Of a stretch of 64,000 bases of DNA, positions 38,461 to 46,566 are shown piece by piece; the first letter of the stretch is position 1; each line of letters begins with the position of its first letter. Both the position numbers and the translations under genes were made by a program. Source of the stretch: Neobacillus soli NBRC 102451 (GTDB lineage Bacteria > Bacillota > Bacilli > Bacillales > Cytobacillaceae); assembly GCF_001591665.1 (NCBI RefSeq), contig NZ_BCVI01000042.1, positions 62,001 to 126,000 of the forward strand, read 5' to 3'. The notes under the pieces were generated by a model, which made no database searches, had not been told where the DNA came from, and saw only the letters and a list, made by a program, of their open reading frames with translations.

Positions 38461-40134
38461 GTGGAAATTTATAAATTTTCAAGTTCAAATAGAGAAACGT
38501 TTCTACAGGAAATGGCTTCAGCACAATTGGATGTGCTTGTCATCGGCGGCGGAATAACAGGCGCTGGGATTGCGTTAGATGCTGTAACAAGGGGTTTGAA
38601 AACGGCCTTAGTCGAAATGCAGGATTTTGCTGCCGGTACATCAAGCCGGTCGACGAAACTGGTTCACGGCGGCCTTAGGTATTTAAAACAATTCAAGGTG
38701 AAAATGGTTGCAGAAGTAGGGAAGGAAAGGAAGATTGTCTATGAAAATGGTCCCCATGTAACCAGCCCAGAATGGATGCTCCTGCCTATGCATAAAGGCG
38801 GAACGTTTGGAAAGTTCGGCACTTCTATCGGCCTGCGCATCTATGACTTTTTAGCGGGTGTAAAAAAAGCGGAAAGAAGAACGATGCTCTCACCGGATGA
38901 AACCCTTCAGAAAGAGCCGCTCATTAAAAAGGATGGATTAACAGGCGGCGGGTATTACGTAGAATATCGCACCGATGATGCCAGGTTAACAATCGAAGTA
39001 ATAAAGGAGGCAGTTGCACATGGTGTCAAAGCGGTAAACTATACGAAAGTGATTGATCTTCTTTATCGAGACGGAAAAGTGATTGGTGCAAAAGTTGAGG
39101 ATTTATTAAATGGTACGATTACTGATATTTACGCGAAAAAAGTCATTAATGCGACGGGCCCTTGGGTGGATTCGCTCCGTGGCAAAGATCATTCGTTGTC
39201 AGGGAAAAAACTTCGGCTCACAAAAGGGGTCCATTTGGTAATAAATCAATCGAGATTTTCTCTAAGGCAGGCGGTGTACTTTGATACACCGGATGGCCGT
39301 ATGGTATTTGCGATTCCAAGAGATGGGAAAACCTATGTGGGAACAACAGACACGTATTATGGCAACAATCCAATTCATCCGAAAATGACAGTGGAAGACC
39401 GGGCTTATATTATTCAAGCGATTAATTATATGTTTCCGAGGGCCTCTATTAAGGTAGAAGATGTTGAATCAAGCTGGGCAGGGGTAAGACCGCTTATTTA
39501 TGAAGAAGGCAAGGATCCTTCTGAAATTTCCCGAAAGGATGAAATCTGGGCATCCGATTCTGGGCTGATTACGATTGCAGGCGGGAAGCTGACCGGGTAT
39601 AGAAAAATGGCAGAAACTGTGGTCGACTTAGTTGTGAATCTCCTTCGGAACGAAAAGGCCCGCAATTTTCAAGCTTGTCAAACGAAGCATTTACCTATTT
39701 CGGGAGGACATTTTCATGGATCCGCCAATTTTGTTTCATACATTGAGGAAAAGGAAAAAGAGGGCGAGTTATGTGGATTAACGCTGGGGCAATACCAAAG
39801 GCTAGTACATCGCTATGGTTCCAATATTGAACGTATTTTTGAAATTGCCAAGACGTTTGACAGAAGTAACAAATACGGCTTGCCGCTTGAGGTGTATGTT
39901 CAAATTATTTATGGATTAGAGGAAGAAATGATTGTAAAACCAGTGGACTTTTTTATCCGCCGAACCGGGGCGTTATTTTTCAATATTCACTGGGTTCATG
40001 AGTGGAAACAGGCCGTCATGGAGTTGATGGAAGATGTTCTTGGATGGACATCGGAAGAGAAGCGCATCTATCAGGAAGAATTAGAAAGAGAGCTTAGGGA
40101 TGCTGTTCATCCGAATGGAACGATATCGGAGTAA
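38461..40134 (+). CDS. glpD: Aerobic glycerol-3-phosphate dehydrogenase
   Basis: Membrane-associated flavoenzyme that oxidises glycerol-3-phosphate to dihydroxyacetone phosphate and passes electrons to quinone. 557 residues. FAD motif VLVIGGGITGAGIALDAVTRG (~21-41), FAAGTSSRSTKLVHGGLRYL, the GTTDT loop and ESSWAGVRPL. I set the start at GTG 38461 with GGAGGT 7 nt upstream. The frame stays open back to a TTG at 38365, but that TTG is the -35 box of the promoter, and the extra 32 residues are not family-like. A terminator follows. Confidence 0.93.
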   Translation: MEIYKFSSSNRETFLQEMASAQLDVLVIGGGITGAGIALDAVTRGLKTALVEMQDFAAGTSSRSTKLVHGGLRYLKQFKVKMVAEVGKERKIVYENGPHVTSPEWMLLPMHKGGTFGKFGTSIGLRIYDFLAGVKKAERRTMLSPDETLQKEPLIKKDGLTGGGYYVEYRTDDARLTIEVIKEAVAHGVKAVNYTKVIDLLYRDGKVIGAKVEDLLNGTITDIYAKKVINATGPWVDSLRGKDHSLSGKKLRLTKGVHLVINQSRFSLRQAVYFDTPDGRMVFAIPRDGKTYVGTTDTYYGNNPIHPKMTVEDRAYIIQAINYMFPRASIKVEDVESSWAGVRPLIYEEGKDPSEISRKDEIWASDSGLITIAGGKLTGYRKMAETVVDLVVNLLRNEKARNFQACQTKHLPISGGHFHGSANFVSYIEEKEKEGELCGLTLGQYQRLVHRYGSNIERIFEIAKTFDRSNKYGLPLEVYVQIIYGLEEEMIVKPVDFFIRRTGALFFNIHWVHEWKQAVMELMEDVLGWTSEEKRIYQEELERELRDAVHPNGTISE

Positions 40135-40170
40135 TTAAGCAATCCAGGTCATAAAATATTTTAATTTCAA

Positions 40171-40197
40171 AACCTCCTGAAAATCAGGGGGTTTTTT
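40171..40197 (+). terminator. Terminator after glpD
   Basis: AACCTCCTG / CAGGGGGTT stem, 5-nt loop, followed by TTTT. Confidence 0.85.
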
Positions 40198-40280
40198 GAA
40201 TACTGTTTTTTCTATTACGAAGGCTAAATATGTATACTGGACAAGATATATGAAGTTCTCGCCTGGCATATGTATAAAAT

Positions 40281-40294
40281 ATCAAACGTTTGAT
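40281..40294. promoter_or_regulatory. Perfect 14-bp palindrome upstream of tcyP
   Basis: ATCAAACGTTTGAT, with the central CG typical of LacI-family operators, 43 bp upstream of the tcyP -35 box. Confidence 0.4.
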
Positions 40295-40336
40295 TGATTG
40301 AGGATGTTGAAAATTCAGAATAATTATAAATCCGAC

Positions 40337-40365
40337 TTGACTCATAGGAATATGTGTATTAAAAT
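40337..40365 (+). promoter_or_regulatory. SigA-type promoter for tcyP
   Basis: TTGACT (40337-40342), 17-bp spacer, TAAAAT (40360-40365), 29 bp before the ATG. The leader is very short, so no riboswitch is expected. Confidence 0.75.
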
Positions 40366-40393
40366 TTCATTAAATTAACTAGGGAGGAAAACA

Positions 40394-41776
40394 ATGAATA
40401 CCATTCTTATCATCGTCAATGTTGCTGTTTTACTATTACTCATTTTTGGTTTGTTTATGATGCAGAAAAAGCATGTTTCCTTTTCAAAGCGTGTGTTCAC
40501 TGCATTGGGTTTAGGTATTATTTTTGGTTTTATTATTCATTTAATCTACGGTACAACACATGAAGTAACAATAGGTTCCATCGACTGGTTTAGTATTGTC
40601 GGTAACGGGTATGTAAAATTATTGCAGATGGTTGTGATGCCGCTTGTATTTATTTCAATTGTTGGGGCCTTTACAAAATTAAAGCTGACTAAAAATATTG
40701 GGAAAATTAGTTTTCTCGTTATCGGTATTCTGCTTGCGACGACGGCCATATCTGCGGCAATTGGTATTGGTTCGGCCTTAGGCTTCGGTCTTGACGGCAT
40801 CCATCTAAATGCCGGTGATGCGGAAAAAGCAAGGAATGCCCTTTTAGAGGAAAAAGTGGTCGGGGTTCAAAATATGACAATCCCGCAACAAATCATCGAA
40901 TTAGTTCCAAGTAACCCGTTTCAAGATTTAACAGGGGCACGCCCCACTTCAACAATTGCCGTTGTTATTTTTGCGGCCTTTATCGGTATTGCTTACCTTG
41001 GGGTCAGACGTAAGGACCCACAGCATGGAGAATTTTTTGCGAAGATTATTGACACTCTTTACGCGGTTATCATGAGGGTTGTCACGCTGATTCTTCGTCT
41101 TACGCCATATGGAATTCTTGCCATCATTACAAAGGTAACTGCGACAAGTGATTACCAAGCGATTGCGAAATTAGGGAAGTTTGTTATTGCTTCCTATGTG
41201 GCGCTCATTCTTATGTTCATTGTACATTTACTATTAATATCTTTTGCAAAATTAAGCCCTGTAAATTATGTGAAAAAGGCCTTGCCAACGTTAACCTTTG
41301 CGTTTACCTCACGGACAAGTGCGGGAACATTGCCAATGACAATCAAAACACAAACAAAAGACTTTGGAGTATCAGAAGGGATTGCCAACTTTGCCGGCTC
41401 CTTTGGACTTTCGATTGGTCAAAATGGATGTGCAGGGATTTATCCGGCGATGTTAGCCGTAATGGTTGCACCAGCTGCGGGCATTGATCCAACAAGCCCG
41501 ACCTTTATTCTCACGCTTATTCTAGTAGTAGCGATTAGCTCCTTTGGTGTCGCAGGTGTTGGCGGCGGGGCAACTTTTGCAGCCTTAATCGTTTTATCCG
41601 TCATGAACCTGCCGATTGCCATTGTTGGTCTGCTCATCTCAGTTGAGCCCCTTATTGACATGGGCCGTACAGCCCTAAACGTCAGCGGTGCCATGACAGC
41701 CGGAGTCCTAACAAGCAAAGCAACAGGAGAATTAGAAACCGAAGTATACCAACAACCAAACGTTGTAGAAGCGTAA
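40394..41776 (+). CDS. tcyP: L-cystine symporter
   Basis: 460-residue dicarboxylate/amino acid:cation symporter (DAACS) of the TcyP group. Ten or more hydrophobic segments, with KLLQMVVMPLVFISIVGAF, FTSRTSAGTLPMTIKTQTK (the serine-rich hairpin region), SFGLSIGQNGCAGIYPAMLAVMVAP and VEPLIDMGRTALNVSGAMTAG. A separate 14-bp palindrome and a good SigA promoter lie upstream. GGGAGG precedes ATG 40394. A copy of the dispersed element starts 8 bp after the stop. Confidence 0.92.
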   Translation: MNTILIIVNVAVLLLLIFGLFMMQKKHVSFSKRVFTALGLGIIFGFIIHLIYGTTHEVTIGSIDWFSIVGNGYVKLLQMVVMPLVFISIVGAFTKLKLTKNIGKISFLVIGILLATTAISAAIGIGSALGFGLDGIHLNAGDAEKARNALLEEKVVGVQNMTIPQQIIELVPSNPFQDLTGARPTSTIAVVIFAAFIGIAYLGVRRKDPQHGEFFAKIIDTLYAVIMRVVTLILRLTPYGILAIITKVTATSDYQAIAKLGKFVIASYVALILMFIVHLLLISFAKLSPVNYVKKALPTLTFAFTSRTSAGTLPMTIKTQTKDFGVSEGIANFAGSFGLSIGQNGCAGIYPAMLAVMVAPAAGIDPTSPTFILTLILVVAISSFGVAGVGGGATFAALIVLSVMNLPIAIVGLLISVEPLIDMGRTALNVSGAMTAGVLTSKATGELETEVYQQPNVVEA

Positions 41777-41784
41777 AAAAGAAA

Positions 41785-41855
41785 GGTGTCAGGCACCACG
41801 AAAAGACATTTGTCCGCTGTGGGCGGACAGACTTGTGGTGCCTGACACCATTTTT
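41785..41855. repeat. Dispersed palindromic element, copy 7 with T run
   Basis: GGTGTCAGGCACCA (41785-41798), GACATTTGTCCGC and GGGCGGACAGAC in the centre, TGGTGCCTGACACCA (41836-41850), then TTTTT. It separates tcyP from a convergent small gene whose stop codon lies inside the T run. Confidence 0.88.
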
Positions 41856-42006
41856 ACTTAGTGGATTTTGCCTCATCTGATTTTTTGGTACTTTTGCTGA
41901 CATATGGTTTGGCACTTTTTGCTTTGTTGGCACCTGCTTGCCAGCGATTCCAGCCCTTCTTGCCTGTTCCCCTGCCAGTTCCGCCTTTCCCTTTAGCGTT
42001 ACTCAT
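41854..42006 (-). CDS. Small basic Gly/Lys-rich protein (DUF3934-like)
   Basis: A 50-residue protein that starts MSNAKGKGGTGRGTGKKGWN and continues RWQAGANKAK, ending in a Lys/Ser-rich tail. It has many Lys, few acidic residues and two Trp. I recall very similar ~40-50 residue Bacillus proteins grouped as DUF3934, function unknown. The composition suggests RNA or spore association, but nothing proves it. A GGAG lies 13 nt before the ATG. The stop codon overlaps the T run of the dispersed element, so that element may serve as terminator for tcyP while abutting this gene's end. Confidence 0.75.
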   Translation of the reverse strand: MSNAKGKGGTGRGTGKKGWNRWQAGANKAKSAKPYVSKSTKKSDEAKSTK

Positions 42007-42099
42007 ATAACCACAACCACTCCATTATTATTGTACGTTCGGCTAACCGTCGTTGGTTAGTTTAACACAAATTTTGTTGATGTGCTCTTAGAAGTTCGT

Positions 42100-42336
42100 T
42101 CATTTCTGGTCGAAAAACCCTAAGGCATATTTAATACCTTCTTCCACCTCAGTTGTTTCATAGCCTGATAAATCCTCATTGGTGATTTCTAACTTGGTCC
42201 TTGTTAAGGAATATCCGCTGTCCAAATTAATGTCAAGCATCACATCATACCCATTCGTTGTTTGCGTAATTTCAATAATGTCATAATCGCGAATGGCGGT
42301 TCCCGTTTCATATTCTAAGGGCTCAAGCTCTGACAT
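42100..42336 (-). CDS. Small conserved-looking hypothetical protein
   Basis: 78 residues, acidic, starting MSELEPLEYETGTAIRDYD, predicted as small soluble beta-rich protein without signal peptide or Cys. I chose ATG 42336 because GGAGGTG is 7 nt upstream; an in-frame ATG 33 bases earlier has no better site. I do not recognise the family. It shares its direction with the small basic gene downstream of it. Confidence 0.7.
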   Translation of the reverse strand: MSELEPLEYETGTAIRDYDIIEITQTTNGYDVMLDINLDSGYSLTRTKLEITNEDLSGYETTEVEEGIKYALGFFDQK

Positions 42337-42534
42337 CAAAACACCTCCAAATTTCTTTCCAACAAACATGTCTGAAATAGCTTATACAAAAAGCAGAAGG
42401 GATAAACATTTAATTTTTGGATTTTTAGCTGCCATCAAGTACCCATGGGATTTTCACAAATAAAAAGGGTTTTCTAAAAAAGCGCCGAATAATAGTTGAG
42501 TATTATATTTCCAAATGAAGGGGTTGAACGGTCA

Positions 42535-43071
42535 ATGGAAATGGAAACATTATATTTGATTGATCAAAAAGCTGGCTTGGGTTTAGAGTTCAGCAAATTG
42601 GTTTCGATGATGAATTACACAAGAGTTACGACGATAGATGCGGTGAGAGAATTAACGATGGAGGAGTTAGACTTCCTTTATGATGACCAGGCAAATTCAA
42701 TCGGAATGCTGTTAGCGCATATGGCTGATGTTGAAAAGGCGTATCAAATTATATCCTTTGAGAGCAGGGATCTAACAGATGAAGAGGTAAATCGGCTGAA
42801 TCCTGGCTTAGACTTAGGAAGCAGTGCAAGAGAGCAAATTAAAGGGAATACGATTGACTATTACCTGGACCGGTTAACCGAGGTTCGGAACACAACAATC
42901 AAAATGTTTAAAACTCTGCCTGATGAATGGTTATTTGAGCAAACTCCTTTCTGGTGGAACCGGCCTGCAAACAATTACTTTAAATGGTTTCATGTATTTG
43001 AAGACGAGCTAAGCCATCGCGGGCAAATTCGAATTATCAAAAAAATGATGAGCAAGCGTAACGAGTCTTAA
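42535..43071 (+). CDS. DinB/DUF664-family protein
   Basis: 178-residue four-helix-bundle protein of the DinB superfamily. The probable metal-binding His residues are in MLLAHMADVEK (~residue 59) and in HVFEDELSHRGQIRIIKK near the C-terminus (~157 and 165). Members include bacillithiol-linked transferases and stress proteins, and the specific reaction cannot be told from sequence. I chose ATG 42535 with AAGGGG 11 nt upstream; ATG 42541 is also possible. Confidence 0.8.
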   Translation: MEMETLYLIDQKAGLGLEFSKLVSMMNYTRVTTIDAVRELTMEELDFLYDDQANSIGMLLAHMADVEKAYQIISFESRDLTDEEVNRLNPGLDLGSSAREQIKGNTIDYYLDRLTEVRNTTIKMFKTLPDEWLFEQTPFWWNRPANNYFKWFHVFEDELSHRGQIRIIKKMMSKRNES

Positions 43072-43158
43072 GCGGAAAAAGGATTCCACCGCTGGCAGGT
43101 CCCACCACTAAAAGGAATTAAAGCTGATTACATTTTTTAATTAAGGCGGTGATTGTCA

Positions 43159-43920
43159 ATGTGCTTAATATTATTTGCCTATCAAGTTCATCCATCCTAC
43201 AAGTTCATCGTGGCCGCAAACCGGGATGAATCCTTACAAAGGCCGACCGCCTCGGCTCATTTTTGGGAGGACAGTCCTGACATTCTCGCAGGACGGGATT
43301 TAGAAAAGATGGGCACATGGGTGGGGGTTACTTGCACCGGGCGTTTCGCTGCTTTGACTAATTATCGCAACCCAAAGGAAGTAACGGAAGGCAAGCGTTC
43401 ACGTGGCGAATTGGTGGCGGGTGCCCTGAAATACAAAGGAAATGTTAAAGATTATATGCAAACTCTAACTGTGAACAAGGACCTGTACCCCGGCTATAAT
43501 CTTTTGGCTGGGGATGAGAATGAACTATATTATTATTCGAATATGGGACAGAAGCTGCAGAGGCTTGAGCCTGGCATATATGGTGTCAGCAATCATTTGT
43601 TAAATACCGAATGGCCAAAAGTGCAAAAAGGTAAGGCGGGCTTGACCCAAATCATTAGCGATAAACAGGGGAATCTTGTAGAGGAGCTTTTAATTCTCCT
43701 CCAAAATGCAGACGTTGCTCCCGATGAACGCCTCCCGAACACAGGGGTTTCTTTTGAATTGGAAAGGATGCTCTCGCCGCTGTTTATCAAGGGGGAAAAT
43801 TACGGGACGAGAAGCTCGACTGTTTTATTGATGGCAGATAAAGAAATGCACTACATAGAACGGGTCTATACAAAGGAAAGCTTCAATGATCAACGATTTA
43901 CAATTGAACTTAAAAACTAA
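43159..43920 (+). CDS. NRDE (TANGO2-like) family protein
   Basis: 253 residues with the name-giving AANRDES motif near residue 22. The protein begins Met-Cys-Leu; TANGO2/NRDE proteins have a conserved Cys2, which would become an N-terminal nucleophile if Met is removed, as in Ntn hydrolases. Other conserved pieces are GTWVGVTCTGRFAALTNYR, KRSRGELV, GYNLLAGD and YGTRSSTVLL. ATG 43159 has AAGGCGG upstream; a TTG two codons earlier is rejected because it would bury Cys2. Function in bacteria is unclear. The eukaryotic homologue has been linked to haem or lipid handling. Confidence 0.87.
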   Translation: MCLILFAYQVHPSYKFIVAANRDESLQRPTASAHFWEDSPDILAGRDLEKMGTWVGVTCTGRFAALTNYRNPKEVTEGKRSRGELVAGALKYKGNVKDYMQTLTVNKDLYPGYNLLAGDENELYYYSNMGQKLQRLEPGIYGVSNHLLNTEWPKVQKGKAGLTQIISDKQGNLVEELLILLQNADVAPDERLPNTGVSFELERMLSPLFIKGENYGTRSSTVLLMADKEMHYIERVYTKESFNDQRFTIELKN

Positions 43921-43935
43921 TGGTGTCAGGCACCA
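43921..43935. repeat. Dispersed palindromic element, copy 8 (half element)
   Basis: TGGTGTCAGGCACCA begins at the base after the NRDE gene stop codon. Only the left half is present. Confidence 0.85.
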
Positions 43936-43952
43936 TCCGTTTGTGAATAAGC

Positions 43953-43991
43953 GAAAAGAGGGCGCCAAATTCAGTGGGGGGCGCCCTTTTC
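43953..43991. terminator. Terminator between convergent NRDE and dedA genes
   Basis: GAAAAGAGGGCGCC pairs with GGCGCCCTTTTC, then ACG. An A run on the left and a T run within the right arm make it usable on both strands. Confidence 0.8.
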
Positions 43992-44003
43992 ACGTCGTTT
44001 ACC

Positions 44004-44606
44004 TTATGAGACATTCCTTAGTACCTTTTTTCTTTTCCAATAGGTATAAAAAATTGCGCTTCCGAGAAGTAAAGCGAGAATAAGATAGAGACTGTACTTG
44101 GAAAGATAGGTTTCAACCATAATCCAATTCTCGCCAAGTACTCTTCCAAGTGTAATAAAGGAGAAACACCAGATCATTGCCCCAATATAGGCAAAAAGGG
44201 CAAATTTTCTATAGGTGTAGCTGTTAATCCCCGCAAGATAGGCCGTGATGTGCCGTACCCCAGGAACAAAAAAGCCAATAACTAATAGAAAAGGGCCGAA
44301 TTTCACAAATAACCTTTTTGTTCGATCCACTCTTTCTTCTGTAATATGAAGTTTAGGTCCAAACCTTTTTAAAAAGGGCAGCCCTAATTTGATCCCCAAG
44401 AAATAACTGAGTGAAATGCCTCCGCATGCCCCGGCGAATGCTGATAACAGCGAGGGGAGATAAGACATTTTTCCTTGAAAAACATTATAACCTACATAGG
44501 TGAGCAGAACCTCATCTGGTATCGGCAGTCCAATAATCCCGCCAACTAAGGCGATAATAATTCCAAAGTATCCGTAATGTTCAATTAGATGATTTAAATA
44601 CTGCAT
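44004..44606 (-). CDS. DedA-family membrane protein (SNARE-associated/VTT domain)
   Basis: 200 residues with about five hydrophobic segments and the DedA/VTT signatures: IALVGGIIGLPIPDEVLLTYVGY, FAGACGGISLSYFLGIKLG, FGPFLLVIGFFVPGVRHITAYLAGI and YIGAMIWCFSFITLGRVLG. Family members are undecaprenyl-phosphate or phospholipid flippases. I chose ATG 44606 (AGGGAAGTG upstream), not a TTG 18 bases earlier. It lies downstream of an RNase J gene on the same strand with a 67-bp gap. Confidence 0.9.
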   Translation of the reverse strand: MQYLNHLIEHYGYFGIIIALVGGIIGLPIPDEVLLTYVGYNVFQGKMSYLPSLLSAFAGACGGISLSYFLGIKLGLPFLKRFGPKLHITEERVDRTKRLFVKFGPFLLVIGFFVPGVRHITAYLAGINSYTYRKFALFAYIGAMIWCFSFITLGRVLGENWIMVETYLSKYSLYLILALLLGSAIFYTYWKRKKVLRNVS

Positions 44607-44673
44607 AATTACACTTCCCTGCAACTTTCTAACTTAACTAAGCGGTAGACTGGACACCGTTTAATGAAACCAT

Positions 44674-46347
44674 TTAAATTTCAATGATGATGGGGAGGAT
44701 CATTGGTTTTCTTTTGGTGCGGGTAAATAGGTATTGGCCTATGGATTTTTTTATACTTTGTTTCATGACGTTCCATTGGCGAATGTTTTCTTCCTGCAGG
44801 CTATCAACTGTTTTTTTGACAAGAAGGTTTACCTCTTTTATAAGATCCTCGGAGTCTTTTACAAACACGAAGCCACGAGTAATGGTATCGGGTCCGGAAA
44901 TAATCTGCCCCTCGTCCTTACTAAGCGTTAAAACAATGACCAGCATTCCATCTTCTGATAGCTGCTTGCGGTCACGCAGCACAATGGCTCCGACATCACC
45001 AACACTGATTCCATCTACATACGTTTCCCCTGATGGCACTTTCCGAGTCTGACGGGCAACGGAGTTTTCAATATCAACCACATCACCGTTTTTAATAATA
45101 AACGTATTTCCAGTCTCTACTCCAACGGACTCGGCTAACAAACGGTGATGGTGCAGCATTCGATATTCACCGTGAATCGGTATAAAATAGGTGGGTTTCA
45201 TTAAGGTAAGCATCAGCTTTAAATCTTCCTGATAGCCGTGCCCAGAAACATGCATTCCGGTTGTACTGCCTGAGCCATAAATGACGTTGGCACCCAGCTG
45301 AAATAAGTTGTCAATGATACGGGAAACGTCCTTCTCATTTCCTGGAATGGGCGATGCCGCTAGGATAACGGTGTCACCCGGATAAATGGCTGCATCCCGG
45401 TAGTTGCCGGTAGAGAGGCGGGCAAGGGCAGCATTTGGCTCACCTTGACTTCCTGTACAAAGGATGGCTACCTTACCAGAATCCAAACTCTCCACATCTC
45501 GCGGTTCAATCAGCATCCCTTCCGGAACGTTAAGATAGCCGCGTTCCAGCGCAACCGAGACGACATTTACCATGCTTCGACCCAGCAGTGCAAGCTTTCG
45601 ATTTGTTTTTAAAGCCGAATCGACAACTTGCTGAACACGACTCACATTCGAAGCAAACGTCGAGACAATCACTTTCCCCTCCGCCTTCATAAATGCCTCA
45701 TCCAAATGACCGCCTACCATTTGTTCTGATGGCGTCAGCCCCTTGCGTTCAGCATTGGTACTTTCAGATATTAAAGCCAAGACACCATTTTGCCCGATAT
45801 CGGCCATTTTATGAATATCCGCATATTGGTGATTCGCGGGGGTTAAATCAAATTTGAAGTCGCCGGTATGGACGACGTTCCCTTCGGGTGTATGAAAAAC
45901 AATACCGAGACAATCAGGAATACTATGGCTGACTTTGAAAAAAGAAGCACCGATTTCCCCAAACTCAAGCTTCGAATCTGCGTCAATCGTAACAAGCTTT
46001 GTATCCCTTTTCAGACGATGCTCATCTAATTTTAATTCAATTAAACCTAAAGTAAAATGGGTCGCATAAATGGGTACATTTAATTTTTTCAAAAAGTAAG
46101 GAATACCGCCGATATGATCTTCGTGTCCATGTGTCACCACTAAAGCTCGGATTTTGTCCCTATTTTCTTCTAAGTAGGTAATATCAGGGATAATCAAATC
46201 AATTCCTAATAAACTTTCATCAGGAAACTTCCCTCCGCAGTCGATAATCACGATATCGTCGCCATATTGGATCACATACATATTTTTACCGATTTCATTT
46301 ATGCCGCCCAGGGCGAAAATGGATAATGCATTTTTATTAATTCCCAA
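44674..46347 (-). CDS. RNase J paralogue (metallo-beta-lactamase ribonuclease)
   Basis: A 5'-3' exo- and endoribonuclease of the beta-CASP group. 557 residues. The zinc motif HGHEDH is at 73-78, followed by SHSIPDCLGIVFHTPEGNVVHTGDFKFDLTPA, beta-CASP motifs (IVSTFASNVSRVQQV, LCTGSQGEPNAAL), MHVSGHGYQEDLKLML, PIHGEYRMLHHH and the C-terminal RTKRKPMILPIIIEI block. By eye it is similarly distant from B. subtilis RnjA and RnjB and is not in the usual rnjA context, so it may be a third paralogue. TTG start at 46347 with GGGAGG 8 nt upstream. Confidence 0.9.
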   Translation of the reverse strand: MGINKNALSIFALGGINEIGKNMYVIQYGDDIVIIDCGGKFPDESLLGIDLIIPDITYLEENRDKIRALVVTHGHEDHIGGIPYFLKKLNVPIYATHFTLGLIELKLDEHRLKRDTKLVTIDADSKLEFGEIGASFFKVSHSIPDCLGIVFHTPEGNVVHTGDFKFDLTPANHQYADIHKMADIGQNGVLALISESTNAERKGLTPSEQMVGGHLDEAFMKAEGKVIVSTFASNVSRVQQVVDSALKTNRKLALLGRSMVNVVSVALERGYLNVPEGMLIEPRDVESLDSGKVAILCTGSQGEPNAALARLSTGNYRDAAIYPGDTVILAASPIPGNEKDVSRIIDNLFQLGANVIYGSGSTTGMHVSGHGYQEDLKLMLTLMKPTYFIPIHGEYRMLHHHRLLAESVGVETGNTFIIKNGDVVDIENSVARQTRKVPSGETYVDGISVGDVGAIVLRDRKQLSEDGMLVIVLTLSKDEGQIISGPDTITRGFVFVKDSEDLIKEVNLLVKKTVDSLQEENIRQWNVMKQSIKKSIGQYLFTRTKRKPMILPIIIEI

Positions 46348-46462
46348 TTTTAAATCCTCCCAATTTCAACTAAATTATTAGAAGTATTCCCAATTGGAAG
46401 CTGTTTATTTAAGATTACAAACAGTGTCAGCACTATCCATAGGTTATAGAAAATAAATGAAA

Positions 46463-46489
46463 AAAAACCCTTGTTTCGCAAGGGTTTTT
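46463..46489. terminator. Terminator after the minus-strand sigma-54 activator gene
   Basis: AAAAACCCTTG / CAAGGGTTTTT with a 5-nt loop. On the minus strand it ends in a long U run, between the activator and RNase J genes. Confidence 0.9.
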
Positions 46490-46566
46490 CGTCTGGATAA
46501 CATGGAGGCCAATCGTTATAAATCGCCACTCTGGAAGTCTTGCACGTTAAATGCAATGGATAATTG

